Part shown: one piece after another, positions 8,821-16,601 of the stretch
Position numbering within the stretch: the stretch's first letter is position 1
Layout: every line of letters begins with the position of its first letter
Assembly (NCBI GenBank): GCA_945885345.1
Contig: CAMCYP010000005.1
Span: forward strand, 71,021 to 123,095
From: Bordetella parapertussis
Lineage (GTDB): Bacteria > Pseudomonadota > Gammaproteobacteria > Burkholderiales > SG8-41
Direction of reading: 5' to 3'
Length of the DNA stretch: 52,075 nucleotides
Program-made: the position numbers and the translations under genes
Notes under the pieces: model-generated
The model's input: the letters and a program-made list of their open reading frames with translations, nothing else
Told to the model about the DNA's origin: nothing
The model's database searches: none

Positions 8821-10020
8821 ATGAGCAAAGGCCACATCAGGAAACCGCGCGCATCTGCCTTGATGGAGCGCCGTCTTGGGGAAGTTGTTTCTGCTTACGA
8901 CGCGCAGGGCAACCACAGGACGGGCACCGCGGTGGACGAGGCATCAGCCCGCTGGCTGGCTGGAGAAGTGCGGAAGCTGGGTGTGCGGGCGGCGTCTGAG
9001 CCTTACAGCCTGAAAAGACTGGATCCGGAGGATTGTTATCTGCGGATCGATGGTCGCCGCATTGAAGGTGTTCCGCTGTTTGATGGCGGACTGACGTCCC
9101 GTTCCGGGGTGAGCGGGTCGCTGGGTGAGGCTGGTGGTCGTGCAGGGATTGTGCTGACCTCGGCCGGCATGAGTCTGGCAGCCACCTCATCCGCAAGCTC
9201 GAAGATTGCTTCGCTTGCGGAGTTGCGGTCCGGAAGCAGCAAAGGAATTGTTTTGCTGACCGAGGGCCGTCGGGCCGGATTGTCCCTGCTGAATGCCACC
9301 AGATTCAGTGATCCGTTCGGCCCACCTGTCCTGCAGGTTTCCAGTTCCGAGCGTGAATGGTTATTGGAGCGGGTGCGCTCGAAGACACCCGCAACGCTGG
9401 TTGTCAATGCAAGGCGGACCGCCGCACGATCGTACAACGTGATCGGGAAAATCTCCGGAACCAGAAAACATTTACGCCCTCTGGTTATTTCGACGCCGCG
9501 CAGTGGGTGGTGGCAATGTGCCGGTGAAAGAGGGGGTGGTTTGGCGTGCTGGCTGGAGGTCATGCGTGTTCTTGCGGGAAACAGACCAAAACGTGATTGT
9601 CTGTTTGTCGCATTCAGCGGTCATGAACTGGGTTTTATCGGCATACGTGAATTCCTCAAGAGGCACCCTGAAATTCTTGGGCTGGCGCATACATGGATAC
9701 ACTTTGGCGCCAATTTGGGATCGCCACGGGAGCCGCTCAGAATTCAATGTGCTGACCCGCAACTGGAGGCGGGCGTGCTCGAAATTCTGCAAAGCGAGGG
9801 CGCCATGGTGAATCCGCTGGCCGGAAACAATGGACCTCCGCGCGGCGAAGTCTCCGTGCTCAAAAACAGTGGTGTGCGTTACCTGGCGCCGATATGTGCC
9901 AGTGAGCTGTTCCATCACTCTTCTGATCGATGGCCTGAGGCCGTTGATCTGGTCGCATTGTCCAAATGCGCGTCTGCTTTTTCCCTTATAGCGTCAAAGA
10001 TCGCCAACCAAAGCGACTAA
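8821..10020 (+). CDS. M28 peptidase-like protein lacking the metal-ligand motifs
   Basis: 399 aa resembling zinc aminopeptidases of family M28: a PA-like insert (about 85-200), then strand-loop blocks in the right order. Where M28 enzymes have HxD it reads STPRSGWW (about 224-231), and where they have the DN(A/G)SG block it reads GERGGG (about 235-240). SGHELGFIG (about 266-274) matches the usual FSGEELGLLGS block with the first Glu changed to His. A metal site of the usual kind looks impossible. No signal peptide. The ATG at 8821 is chosen because an upstream TTG would overlap the nitroreductase; its ribosome-binding site is weak. Function unknown: a non-peptidase enzyme or a binding protein. 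Confidence 0.65.
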   Translation: MSKGHIRKPRASALMERRLGEVVSAYDAQGNHRTGTAVDEASARWLAGEVRKLGVRAASEPYSLKRLDPEDCYLRIDGRRIEGVPLFDGGLTSRSGVSGSLGEAGGRAGIVLTSAGMSLAATSSASSKIASLAELRSGSSKGIVLLTEGRRAGLSLLNATRFSDPFGPPVLQVSSSEREWLLERVRSKTPATLVVNARRTAARSYNVIGKISGTRKHLRPLVISTPRSGWWQCAGERGGGLACWLEVMRVLAGNRPKRDCLFVAFSGHELGFIGIREFLKRHPEILGLAHTWIHFGANLGSPREPLRIQCADPQLEAGVLEILQSEGAMVNPLAGNNGPPRGEVSVLKNSGVRYLAPICASELFHHSSDRWPEAVDLVALSKCASAFSLIASKIANQSD

Positions 10021-10039
10021 ATTTCCTGGAGGAAGTGAA

Positions 10040-11020
10040 ATGAATATTCATTGCTTTGCACGACGTGCCCCGAAGTATCTTGCTGTTGCGCTTTTGGCGA
10101 TCACTTGCTGCAAAAATTCTTTTGCGGCCAGCACGTCCGAATTTCCGAGTCGCCCGCTGCGGTTTGTCATTGTCTCCGGTACCGGCGCGACAAACATGCT
10201 GGCAAGACTTATTGGCGCGCAGCTTACGGAGAATCTTGGTCAGCAGGTCGTTGTGGATCCGCGGCCGGGCGGCTCCGGCATTGTGGCTGCAGATATCGTC
10301 GCCCGCGCCACACCGGACGGGTATACGCTGCTTTTGACTTTTCATTCGCACACGATAAGCGCTGCGCTGAATTCAAAGCTGCCTTACGATCCAATTAAAA
10401 GCTTTACGCCTATAACACAATTGACGTCGTCGGGTTCTTTGCTCACGATAAACGCGTCTTCGCCTCCCAAGTCACTCGGTGATTTTGTCAATTGGACCAA
10501 AAATTATAAAGGCAATATCAACGCTGGAACGCCCGGATCGGGAAGCGGCGGATATCTGGCCGCGGAGATGTACGCTGAAATGACCGGCGTTAAAGCATTA
10601 TCAATTAACCACACCGGTTCTGGTCCGGCCCTCGCAGGAACTGTGGGAAAGCAATATCAATATGCTTTTACGAGCATTATGGCTGCCATGCCTTTTGTGC
10701 GAAGCGGGCAGTTGCGAGCGATTGCGGTGACCACCACAAAAAGGTCTAAAACATTGCCGGAAATCCCCGCGATGGCCGAGGTGCTCCCGGGATATGAGGT
10801 TGCAGGGTGGTGGGGGATGATGGGGCCGGCGAACATGCCTGCACCGATCGTGGACCGCCTTCACGTAGAGATAGTAAAAGCGCTTAAGTCCCCCAGAATA
10901 TCCAAGAGTATTGAAGATGATGGTGCTGAAGTGGTCGGAAGTTCGCCTGCCCAGTTTGCCTTGTTTCTGAAAAATGACATTGCAAAATGGCCCAAATACC
11001 TGAAGGCTGCAGGTATGTGA
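10040..11020 (+). CDS. Bug/TctC-family periplasmic solute receptor
   Basis: 326 aa. A signal peptide rich in hydrophobic residues ends near position 30 (FAASTS), then the family opening EFPSRPLRFVIVSGTGATNM. The strong GGAGG at 10028-10032, 7 nt before the ATG, fixes the start. Codon use is AT-richer than in the other receptors of this window. By eye it is closest to the receptor at 21666-22658, sharing KLPYDPIKSFTPITQ-like and DGYTLL segments. It is the last gene of the island operon, which suggests it captures the substrate for the enzymes upstream. No permease is adjacent, so it must share one elsewhere. Confidence 0.9.
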   Translation: MNIHCFARRAPKYLAVALLAITCCKNSFAASTSEFPSRPLRFVIVSGTGATNMLARLIGAQLTENLGQQVVVDPRPGGSGIVAADIVARATPDGYTLLLTFHSHTISAALNSKLPYDPIKSFTPITQLTSSGSLLTINASSPPKSLGDFVNWTKNYKGNINAGTPGSGSGGYLAAEMYAEMTGVKALSINHTGSGPALAGTVGKQYQYAFTSIMAAMPFVRSGQLRAIAVTTTKRSKTLPEIPAMAEVLPGYEVAGWWGMMGPANMPAPIVDRLHVEIVKALKSPRISKSIEDDGAEVVGSSPAQFALFLKNDIAKWPKYLKAAGM

Positions 11021-11038
11021 TATTGAGTACGGCATTCG

Positions 11039-11176
11039 TGCCACGGCGGTTACCGCTCGGCCGGCACCTTCATTGCGCTGAAGTCCCTCGGTTATCCCCG
11101 TGTCCGCAATTACGTCTCGGCCTGGGGTGAGTGGGGCAACCGGGATGATTCACGCATTGTCATCCCTGAATCATGA
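11039..11176 (+). pseudogene. 3' fragment of a second rhodanese gene
   Basis: 45 codons in frame to TGA, beginning at the catalytic CHGGYRSAG loop and matching residues 239-284 of the rhodanese at 1926-2780. The first 102 bp differ from the intact gene at five positions; the last 35 diverge more. No start codon or ribosome-binding site precedes it, and homology stops abruptly at about 11038, just after the receptor gene. It is a truncated relic marking a rearrangement breakpoint. Confidence 0.9.
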
Positions 11177-11241
11177 ACACAAGGCATCTGTTTCTGCGCT
11201 GTCTTTGGAGATCCGTCGATGAAAACAGGGAGTGAATCGCA

Positions 11242-12399
11242 ATGAGCCACTGGTTCGAGTATTTCCCCGGTAACCACATGTGGTCGCAGGGCATGATGTT
11301 CGGCATCGAGATGCAGACTTGGGGCGCGGCGGCGATCGGCGAGATCGACCAGGTCGGACAGAAACTGAAGGCCCATGTCGGTGACAACGAGAAGTGGTGG
11401 CAGGAGTGGACGGCAATGGCGCAGCGGGTGGAGGGTTTTGCCGACGCCGCTGAGCGCGACGGCCATCAATTGACCGCCGGCAGTTATTACCTGCGCGCTG
11501 CGATTTATTATTTCTGCGGCGAACGCTTTATTGCGCCCTCGGAGCGCAAGTGGGACAGCTATCGAAGCTGCCTGCGCTGTTTCGCCAAAGGCATCGCGCG
11601 GCGTTATCCGGCGATCACGCGCGTCGAGGTGCCGTTCGAGGGTACAACGTTACCGGCCTGGTTCTACAAAGCAGATGTCACCGGTGCAGCGCCGGCGGTA
11701 GTGATGTTCGACGGTCTGGACAATGCCAAGGAGATGAGCGTGCTGTTCGGCGGCGCGGAAATCACCCGCCGCGGCATCCATGTGCTGGCGATCGACGGCC
11801 CGGGACAGGGCGAGGCACTGCGGCTGCAGGGCATCCCCAGCCGCCATGATTACGAGGTGCCGGCGCGGGCAGCGTACGACTATCTCAACGGTCGCGATGA
11901 TGTCGATGCCGCGCGTGTTGCCGTGATGGGTTTCAGCATGGGCGGCTATTACGCGCCGCGCGCGGCGGCGCTGGAGCCGCGCTTCGCCGCCTGTGTCGCG
12001 TGGGGCGGGCATTTCGATTACCACGAGGCCTGGGTGCGGCGGCGCAAGATCATGGAGAGCGGCGGCAGCAAGGTGTCGGCGCCATCGTTCCAGCTTCCAT
12101 GGGTGCTGGGCATGCCGGACATGGCCGCGTGCATGAAAAAACTTGAAAACTACCGACTCTCCGGCGTTGCGGAAAAAATTCGCTGCCCGTTCTATTGCAT
12201 CCACGGCGAAAACGACAACATCGTGCCGCTGGAATTCGCGCGGCGTCTGATCGAGGCGGTGGGTTCGAAGGACAAGACGCTGAAAATCCTCACTGCGCAC
12301 GACGGCGGCAGCGATCACTGCCAGGAGGACAACCGCCAGGTGGGCGTCAATCTGGTGGCCGACTGGCTGGCCGAGCGCCTGGGTGGTCGACTGGCCTGA
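11242..12399 (+). CDS. Alpha/beta hydrolase (FrsA/DUF1100-like)
   Basis: 385 aa with an N-terminal helical lid region (1-130) and an alpha/beta hydrolase core. The nucleophile elbow is GFSMGG (Ser232), and the predicted His is in DGGSDHCQED near the C-terminus. Layout and length match FrsA-like or 2,6-dihydroxypseudooxynicotine hydrolase-like proteins, which cut C-C or ester bonds in aromatic or heterocyclic catabolism. No signal peptide, so cytoplasmic. The rhodanese fragment lies just upstream and a Bug receptor 194 bp downstream. The hydrolase at 44180-45334 has the same architecture. Exact substrate unknown. Confidence 0.85.
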   Translation: MSHWFEYFPGNHMWSQGMMFGIEMQTWGAAAIGEIDQVGQKLKAHVGDNEKWWQEWTAMAQRVEGFADAAERDGHQLTAGSYYLRAAIYYFCGERFIAPSERKWDSYRSCLRCFAKGIARRYPAITRVEVPFEGTTLPAWFYKADVTGAAPAVVMFDGLDNAKEMSVLFGGAEITRRGIHVLAIDGPGQGEALRLQGIPSRHDYEVPARAAYDYLNGRDDVDAARVAVMGFSMGGYYAPRAAALEPRFAACVAWGGHFDYHEAWVRRRKIMESGGSKVSAPSFQLPWVLGMPDMAACMKKLENYRLSGVAEKIRCPFYCIHGENDNIVPLEFARRLIEAVGSKDKTLKILTAHDGGSDHCQEDNRQVGVNLVADWLAERLGGRLA

Positions 12400-12415
12400 G
12401 CGCCGGCTCAGGCCA
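12392..12415 (+). other. Stem-loop overlapping the hydrolase stop codon
   Basis: A perfect 10-bp GC-rich stem (12392-12401 with 12406-12415, GCCG loop) contains the TGA of the hydrolase. No T-run follows, so it may slow 3' decay or act as a weak attenuator rather than as an intrinsic terminator. Confidence 0.4.
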
Positions 12416-12593
12416 TGCGCTGCCCCATGTTTACGCTTTGATAAGGTTTGCGGTGTCTGTGGCGGGCCGCTGCGTTCGACCTGCGGCGCATTGTGATACT
12501 TTCCGCTGTTGCGGATGCACGCTGGCCGGCGACTACCATGTGGACGAGAGCCGGCGGCATCGCGCAGCGTCCATCATCATCCGGAGGAGGAAC

Positions 12594-13577
12594 ATGAAAA
12601 AATTATCGGCATCATTGCTGTCCCTGACCTGTGCTGTCCTGTGCGCGGCACCCGCGCATGCCCAGACCGCCTGGAGGCCGTCGCAGAATGTCGAGATCAT
12701 CGCGCCCGCGGCGGCCGGCGGCGCCAACGATTACACCGCGCGCCTGGTGCAGCGTCTGCTGCAGGAAGGCAAGCTGGTCGACCAGACTCTCAGCGTGATC
12801 AACAAGGCCGGCGGCGGACACAGCATCGCGCTCGCCTATCTCAACCAGCACCCGGGCGATGGCCACGAGCTGATGATCGAAACCATCACCATGGTGGTGA
12901 ACGAAGTTCTCGGCAAGATCAAGGTGAGCCATAACGACATCACACCGCTGGCGATTCTGTACAAGGATTACATCGCGATTTCGGTGCGTGCGGATTCGCC
13001 GCTGAAAACCGGCCGGGATTTCGTCGAGCGGGTGAAAAAGGATCCGGCTTCGCTGAGCATCGCACTCTCCAGTGCGATCGCCAACGCCAATCACCTGGCG
13101 GCGGGACTGGTCGTGAAAAATGCCGGCGCCGACGTGAAAAAGATGAAAATCGTGGTCTTCAATTCGGGTTCCGAGACCATGACCGCGTTGCTCGGCGGCC
13201 ATGTCGATGTCGTCGCCGGGCCGGCCAACCTTGCTGCGCGCCAGGCCGCCGGCGGCAAGATCCGCGTGCTCGGCATTACCGCGCCGCAGCGCCTGGGCGG
13301 CGCATTGGCGCAGGTGCCGACATTCGGTGAACAGGGGACGCCGGCGGTGATGGCCAACTGGCGCAGCGTGATCGGGCCCAAGGGCATGACACCGGAGCAG
13401 GTCGCCTATTGGGATCAGGCGCTGAGCAAAATGGTGCAGGCCGACGAATACAAAAAGGAAGTCGACCGCAATCTGGCCGACCCCGAATACATGAACGCCG
13501 CGACGGCGCGCAAGTACTGGGACGCCCAGCATGCCGAACTGAAAGTGCTGCTGACCGACCTCGGCCTGGTCAAGTAG
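12594..13577 (+). CDS. Bug/TctC-family periplasmic solute receptor (divergent)
   Basis: 327 aa. A clean signal peptide ends AAPAHA at about residue 22-27, and a near-perfect ribosome-binding site (GGAGGAGG, 12582-12589) fixes the start. The mature protein opens VEIIAPAAAGGANDYTAR, a variant of the usual VPFxPGGxxD motif, and has the KAGGGHSIALAYL segment in place of the common NRPGAxxxIG. It is a divergent branch, nearer to the TctABC-linked receptor at 40088 than to the standard ones. It follows the alpha/beta hydrolase by 194 bp on the same strand, suggesting capture of that enzyme's substrate. Confidence 0.88.
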   Translation: MKKLSASLLSLTCAVLCAAPAHAQTAWRPSQNVEIIAPAAAGGANDYTARLVQRLLQEGKLVDQTLSVINKAGGGHSIALAYLNQHPGDGHELMIETITMVVNEVLGKIKVSHNDITPLAILYKDYIAISVRADSPLKTGRDFVERVKKDPASLSIALSSAIANANHLAAGLVVKNAGADVKKMKIVVFNSGSETMTALLGGHVDVVAGPANLAARQAAGGKIRVLGITAPQRLGGALAQVPTFGEQGTPAVMANWRSVIGPKGMTPEQVAYWDQALSKMVQADEYKKEVDRNLADPEYMNAATARKYWDAQHAELKVLLTDLGLVK

Positions 13578-13625
13578 CCGGGGACGCTGCGTCCCGCCCG
13601 TCAGTTGCCGACCACGGCCGCGGGA

Positions 13626-13772
13626 TCAGCGCGCGGCCGGATTCGGTGTGCTGACGATCACACGAGCCGCGGGGGCTGCAGCGGGATGGACGCGGGCATG
13701 GGCATGCGTCGCGCTGAACAACGCAAGCGCCATCAACAGTCCGCCAATCAGCAATTGGTCTCCCGGTTCCAT
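13626..13772 (-). CDS. Possible 48-aa small secreted or membrane protein
   Basis: A short frame with a ribosome-binding site (GGGAGAGG) a few bases before its ATG. It opens MEPGDQLLIGGLLMALALFS, a hydrophobic stretch like a signal peptide or single membrane helix, then THAHARVHPAAAP and an Ala/Pro-rich tail. No family is recognised. It occupies an otherwise empty 386-bp gap (13578-13963). Small size and lack of homology keep confidence low; chance remains possible in GC-rich DNA. Confidence 0.35.
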   Translation of the reverse strand: MEPGDQLLIGGLLMALALFSATHAHARVHPAAAPAARVIVSTPNPAAR

Positions 13773-13917
13773 GATCCTCTCCCGTTTGCTTGTTGGTGTG
13801 CGCATTATGATGCGGCCTCGGAGTGGCCTGCAACGTGACGGCGTAACGCCCGGTATTACGTGCCGCAAAACCAGTCCATATGCTGATTCCGGGCTGCGCT
13901 TCCGCTGCAACGGCCAC

Positions 13918-13923
13918 TATAAT
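13918..13923 (+). promoter_or_regulatory. Candidate -10 box for the cupin-rubredoxin gene
   Basis: A consensus TATAAT lies 40 bp before the ATG at 13964. No good -35 hexamer is present at the normal spacing, so this is a tentative sigma-70 promoter. Confidence 0.4.
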
Positions 13924-13963
13924 GCCGGTCATTGCCAACAGCAGCCCGCAGCAGGAGAGCACC

Positions 13964-14899
13964 ATGCCGCAAATCGCCTCGTTTGACGACGTCAAAATCC
14001 AGCGCAAGGAGCGCCAGGTACCCACGGGTACTGCGTGGCGCACCCCTTTTATCGATCCTGATCCGAACGATCCGGTGACGGCCCAGGCTTTCCTGGTTGA
14101 AGGTACCGCCGGCCGCGTGATCAAGCCCCACTTCCATGATTATGACCAGTATCAGGTCGCTGTCAGCGGTGGTGGACTGATGGGCAAACACGAGTTGCAG
14201 GTCAATGCCGTGCATTTTTCGCGCAAACACACGCCGTACGGCCCGATCGTGTTTGGCGAGCAGCAACTGGGCTTCTTGACCTTGCGTGCGCGGAAGGATC
14301 CCGGCGCACAGTACCTGGATGATCCGCAAACCCGCAATAAGCTGATGGGGCTGGAAAACCGCAAACCCTGGCAGGCGACCGAGTTGCCGAAATTCGAGCC
14401 GACGACGCCGGATGCGGTATTGCACACCTTCAGCGACATCAATGCCGAGGACGGCCTCGCCAGTTTCTCGATGAGCGTGGCGCCGAACGCGCAAGCCCTG
14501 GCGCCCGATCCGGCGCACAGCAACGGTCAGTACCTGATCATCGTACGCGGCAGCCTGCATTACGAAGGCAAGGAGTACAAGGCGCTGTCGGTGGCGTTTG
14601 TGAAACCGCAGGAAGGGCCATTCGAACTGGTCGCCGGTGCTGAAGGTCTGGATGTGCTGGTGCTGAATTTCCCGCGCGAACATGTGGCGCAGGCGGCTGC
14701 AACACCACAGGTCGCCAAAGGTGCACCCGGTACCCGTACCTGGCAATGCATGTTGTGTGCGTTTGTGTATGACGAAGCCAAGGGCATGCCGCACGACGGC
14801 GTCGCACCGGGCACGCCCTGGGAAGATGTGCCGGAAACCTGGTTCTGCCCGGACTGCTCGGCGAGCAAGAGCGATTTTGTGATGGCGCTGGTGGAGTAA
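13964..14899 (+). CDS. Cupin-like protein with C-terminal rubredoxin domain
   Basis: 311 aa. The N-terminal part is cupin-like, with HFHDYDQYQV (about 56-65) resembling a cupin metal motif and a second beta-rich half near 180-240. The last 50 residues form a rubredoxin: CMLC at 262-265 and CPDC at 295-298, with GVAPGTPWEDVP between, the standard Fe(Cys)4 arrangement. The start at 13964 has AGGAG 7 nt upstream. Rubredoxins carry single electrons to oxygenases and peroxide-reducing enzymes; fused to a cupin, this one may supply an iron site in the same chain or in the dioxygenase encoded 24 bp downstream. Domains are clear; the role is inferred. Confidence 0.82.
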   Translation: MPQIASFDDVKIQRKERQVPTGTAWRTPFIDPDPNDPVTAQAFLVEGTAGRVIKPHFHDYDQYQVAVSGGGLMGKHELQVNAVHFSRKHTPYGPIVFGEQQLGFLTLRARKDPGAQYLDDPQTRNKLMGLENRKPWQATELPKFEPTTPDAVLHTFSDINAEDGLASFSMSVAPNAQALAPDPAHSNGQYLIIVRGSLHYEGKEYKALSVAFVKPQEGPFELVAGAEGLDVLVLNFPREHVAQAAATPQVAKGAPGTRTWQCMLCAFVYDEAKGMPHDGVAPGTPWEDVPETWFCPDCSASKSDFVMALVE

Positions 14900-14923
14900 T
14901 CCCCCTTACGGAGTTCGCTCCGG

Positions 14924-16012
14924 ATGGCCATGCATCCACTGCAAGACACGCCTGCCGCATGGACTGCGGCTGAATTCGAAGCCGACCGGCCGCGCTGGTT
15001 GTTCACCCTGGATGACCGCGCGCGCTGCGATCTCGTTGCTGCGCTGACCCGTGCGCTGGATCCCGGGAAAACCCTGTTCGATTACCGCCGCGAGGATTTT
15101 GATCTCGGTTCGGCAGCACCGGTGATTGCCGCGGCGTTTCGCGAGATGCAGCATGGACGCGGTGTGGCGCTGATTCGTGGTCTGCCGCGCGAGGGCCTCG
15201 ATGAAAAAGATTTCGAGATCCTGACCTGGGGCATCGGCCTGCATCACGGTGTCGGCCGGCCGCAGGGCAAGCAGAGTCATTACATTTCCGCGGTACGCGA
15301 CGCCGGCAACGCCTACCGTACCGGTACCGGCCGCGGTTACAACTCGAACGCCGAACTGGATTTCCATACCGATTCCACCGATGTGGTTGTTCTGAGCTGT
15401 TACAACAAGGCGGTGTCCGGCGGCATGAGCATCACCACCAGTTCGGTGGCGGCCTGGCACGCGATGCGGCGTGAGCATCCGGAACTGGCGGATTATCTGT
15501 ACCAACCCATTCATTTCAGCCGGCAGGGCGAGCAGGCGCCGGATGAGGCTCTGTCCTATCCGCATCCGATCTTCGATGAATGCGGCGGCAAACTCTTCAG
15601 CAAATGGAACCGCAACCGCGTGACTTCGGCGCAGAAAATTGAAGGTGTGCCGCAGTTGTCAAAGCAGCACTGGGCGGCGCTGGAAGCCTTCGATGCACTG
15701 GTGCGCCGTGCCGACCTTGCACACTCGATGTGGTTGCAGCCCGGCGATCTGCAGATCATCAACAGCCATGTCACGCTGCATTCGCGTACTGATTTCACCG
15801 ATCACGATGATCCGGCGCAGAAACGTTTGTTGTTCCGGCTGTGGCTGGCGCTGCCCGATGGTGATCAACTGCCGGAGAGCTGGAAGGTACTCTACAAAGC
15901 TATTGGCAAGGGCACGGTACGCGGCGGCATCATCGGCCAGCAACATGATGACGCGCGCAAAACCTACGAACAGCGGCAGGCAGCGGTGCTGGGCATGCGC
16001 CTCTGTGATTGA
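14924..16012 (+). CDS. TauD/TfdA-family Fe(II)/2-oxoglutarate dioxygenase
   Basis: 362 aa, in the size range of gamma-butyrobetaine and clavaminate synthase-like members of this family. The iron facial triad is visible: HTD (His148, Asp150 in DFHTDSTD) and the distal His in NSHVTLHSR (about 286), with Arg288 placed to bind 2-oxoglutarate. These enzymes hydroxylate substrates using O2 and 2-oxoglutarate. The gene follows the cupin-rubredoxin by 24 bp with CGGAG upstream, so an operon is likely. A second ATG two codons in (14930) is also possible. Substrate unknown. Confidence 0.87.
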   Translation: MAMHPLQDTPAAWTAAEFEADRPRWLFTLDDRARCDLVAALTRALDPGKTLFDYRREDFDLGSAAPVIAAAFREMQHGRGVALIRGLPREGLDEKDFEILTWGIGLHHGVGRPQGKQSHYISAVRDAGNAYRTGTGRGYNSNAELDFHTDSTDVVVLSCYNKAVSGGMSITTSSVAAWHAMRREHPELADYLYQPIHFSRQGEQAPDEALSYPHPIFDECGGKLFSKWNRNRVTSAQKIEGVPQLSKQHWAALEAFDALVRRADLAHSMWLQPGDLQIINSHVTLHSRTDFTDHDDPAQKRLLFRLWLALPDGDQLPESWKVLYKAIGKGTVRGGIIGQQHDDARKTYEQRQAAVLGMRLCD

Positions 16013-16037
16013 TTAAAATAACAATAAAAACAATTGG

Positions 16038-16502
16038 TTAGTAACGTTTTGCGGCGTCATCCCCGGTTTCGTCGGCCTGGGGTTTAGCCGCGGGCACCGG
16101 GTGTGCCGCCTGCAATAATTTTTGCGCGTTCTGCAATTCGCTGCGCGCTTCGGTCAGTTGATTGCCGTCGATCAGTTTGCTGGCGGCAAACAGTGAGGCC
16201 TCGACTTTTTCCATATTGGGCAGGAACGATGGATCCGCAGACTGGGTTTCGAAATCCCTGGCGCGGAATATCCGCCATTGCCGGTAGAGTTCTTCCATTG
16301 CGAGGCGCGAGGCTTCGGCATCGGTCTTGCCAGTGGCGTTGACGGTGGCCGCCAGCGCGCTGTTGATGATCGCCATGTCGCCCGAAATGTTGCCGGTCAT
16401 TTGCGCACGGGCCTGTTGCACGCCCATGGCCAGTGCAACCCCCAGAAACAGGATCTGCAGCCATTTCAGTGATGGTGCCATCAATGCACGTTCGCGGGTC
16501 AT
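16038..16502 (-). CDS. Small periplasmic protein, unknown function
   Basis: 154 aa. A signal peptide with the core LQILFLGVALAMG is followed by cleavage near ARAQ. The mature part is mainly helical, with ASRLAMEELYRQWRIFRARD in the middle and a Pro/Lys-rich end. I choose the ATG at 16502 because AGGAG lies 8 nt upstream; the longer frame to 16577 has no such site. Convergent with the dioxygenase gene, separated by only 25 AT-rich bases. No family recognised; the helical pattern suggests a structural or binding role. Confidence 0.65.
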   Translation of the reverse strand: MTRERALMAPSLKWLQILFLGVALAMGVQQARAQMTGNISGDMAIINSALAATVNATGKTDAEASRLAMEELYRQWRIFRARDFETQSADPSFLPNMEKVEASLFAASKLIDGNQLTEARSELQNAQKLLQAAHPVPAAKPQADETGDDAAKRY

Positions 16503-16601
16503 GGTCTTGACTCCTGCATGAGTAATACCGGCCAGTCGTTCTCCAGCATACATGAGTTTGAGTCTGATCCGGCGCAAGGGTTCCCTTGCTGCGGACCGTA
16601 T

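Noticed and set aside
13581..13595. Short GGGACG/CGTCCC hairpin after the receptor gene
   Set aside because: Six-base stem without a T-run, not convincing as a terminator.
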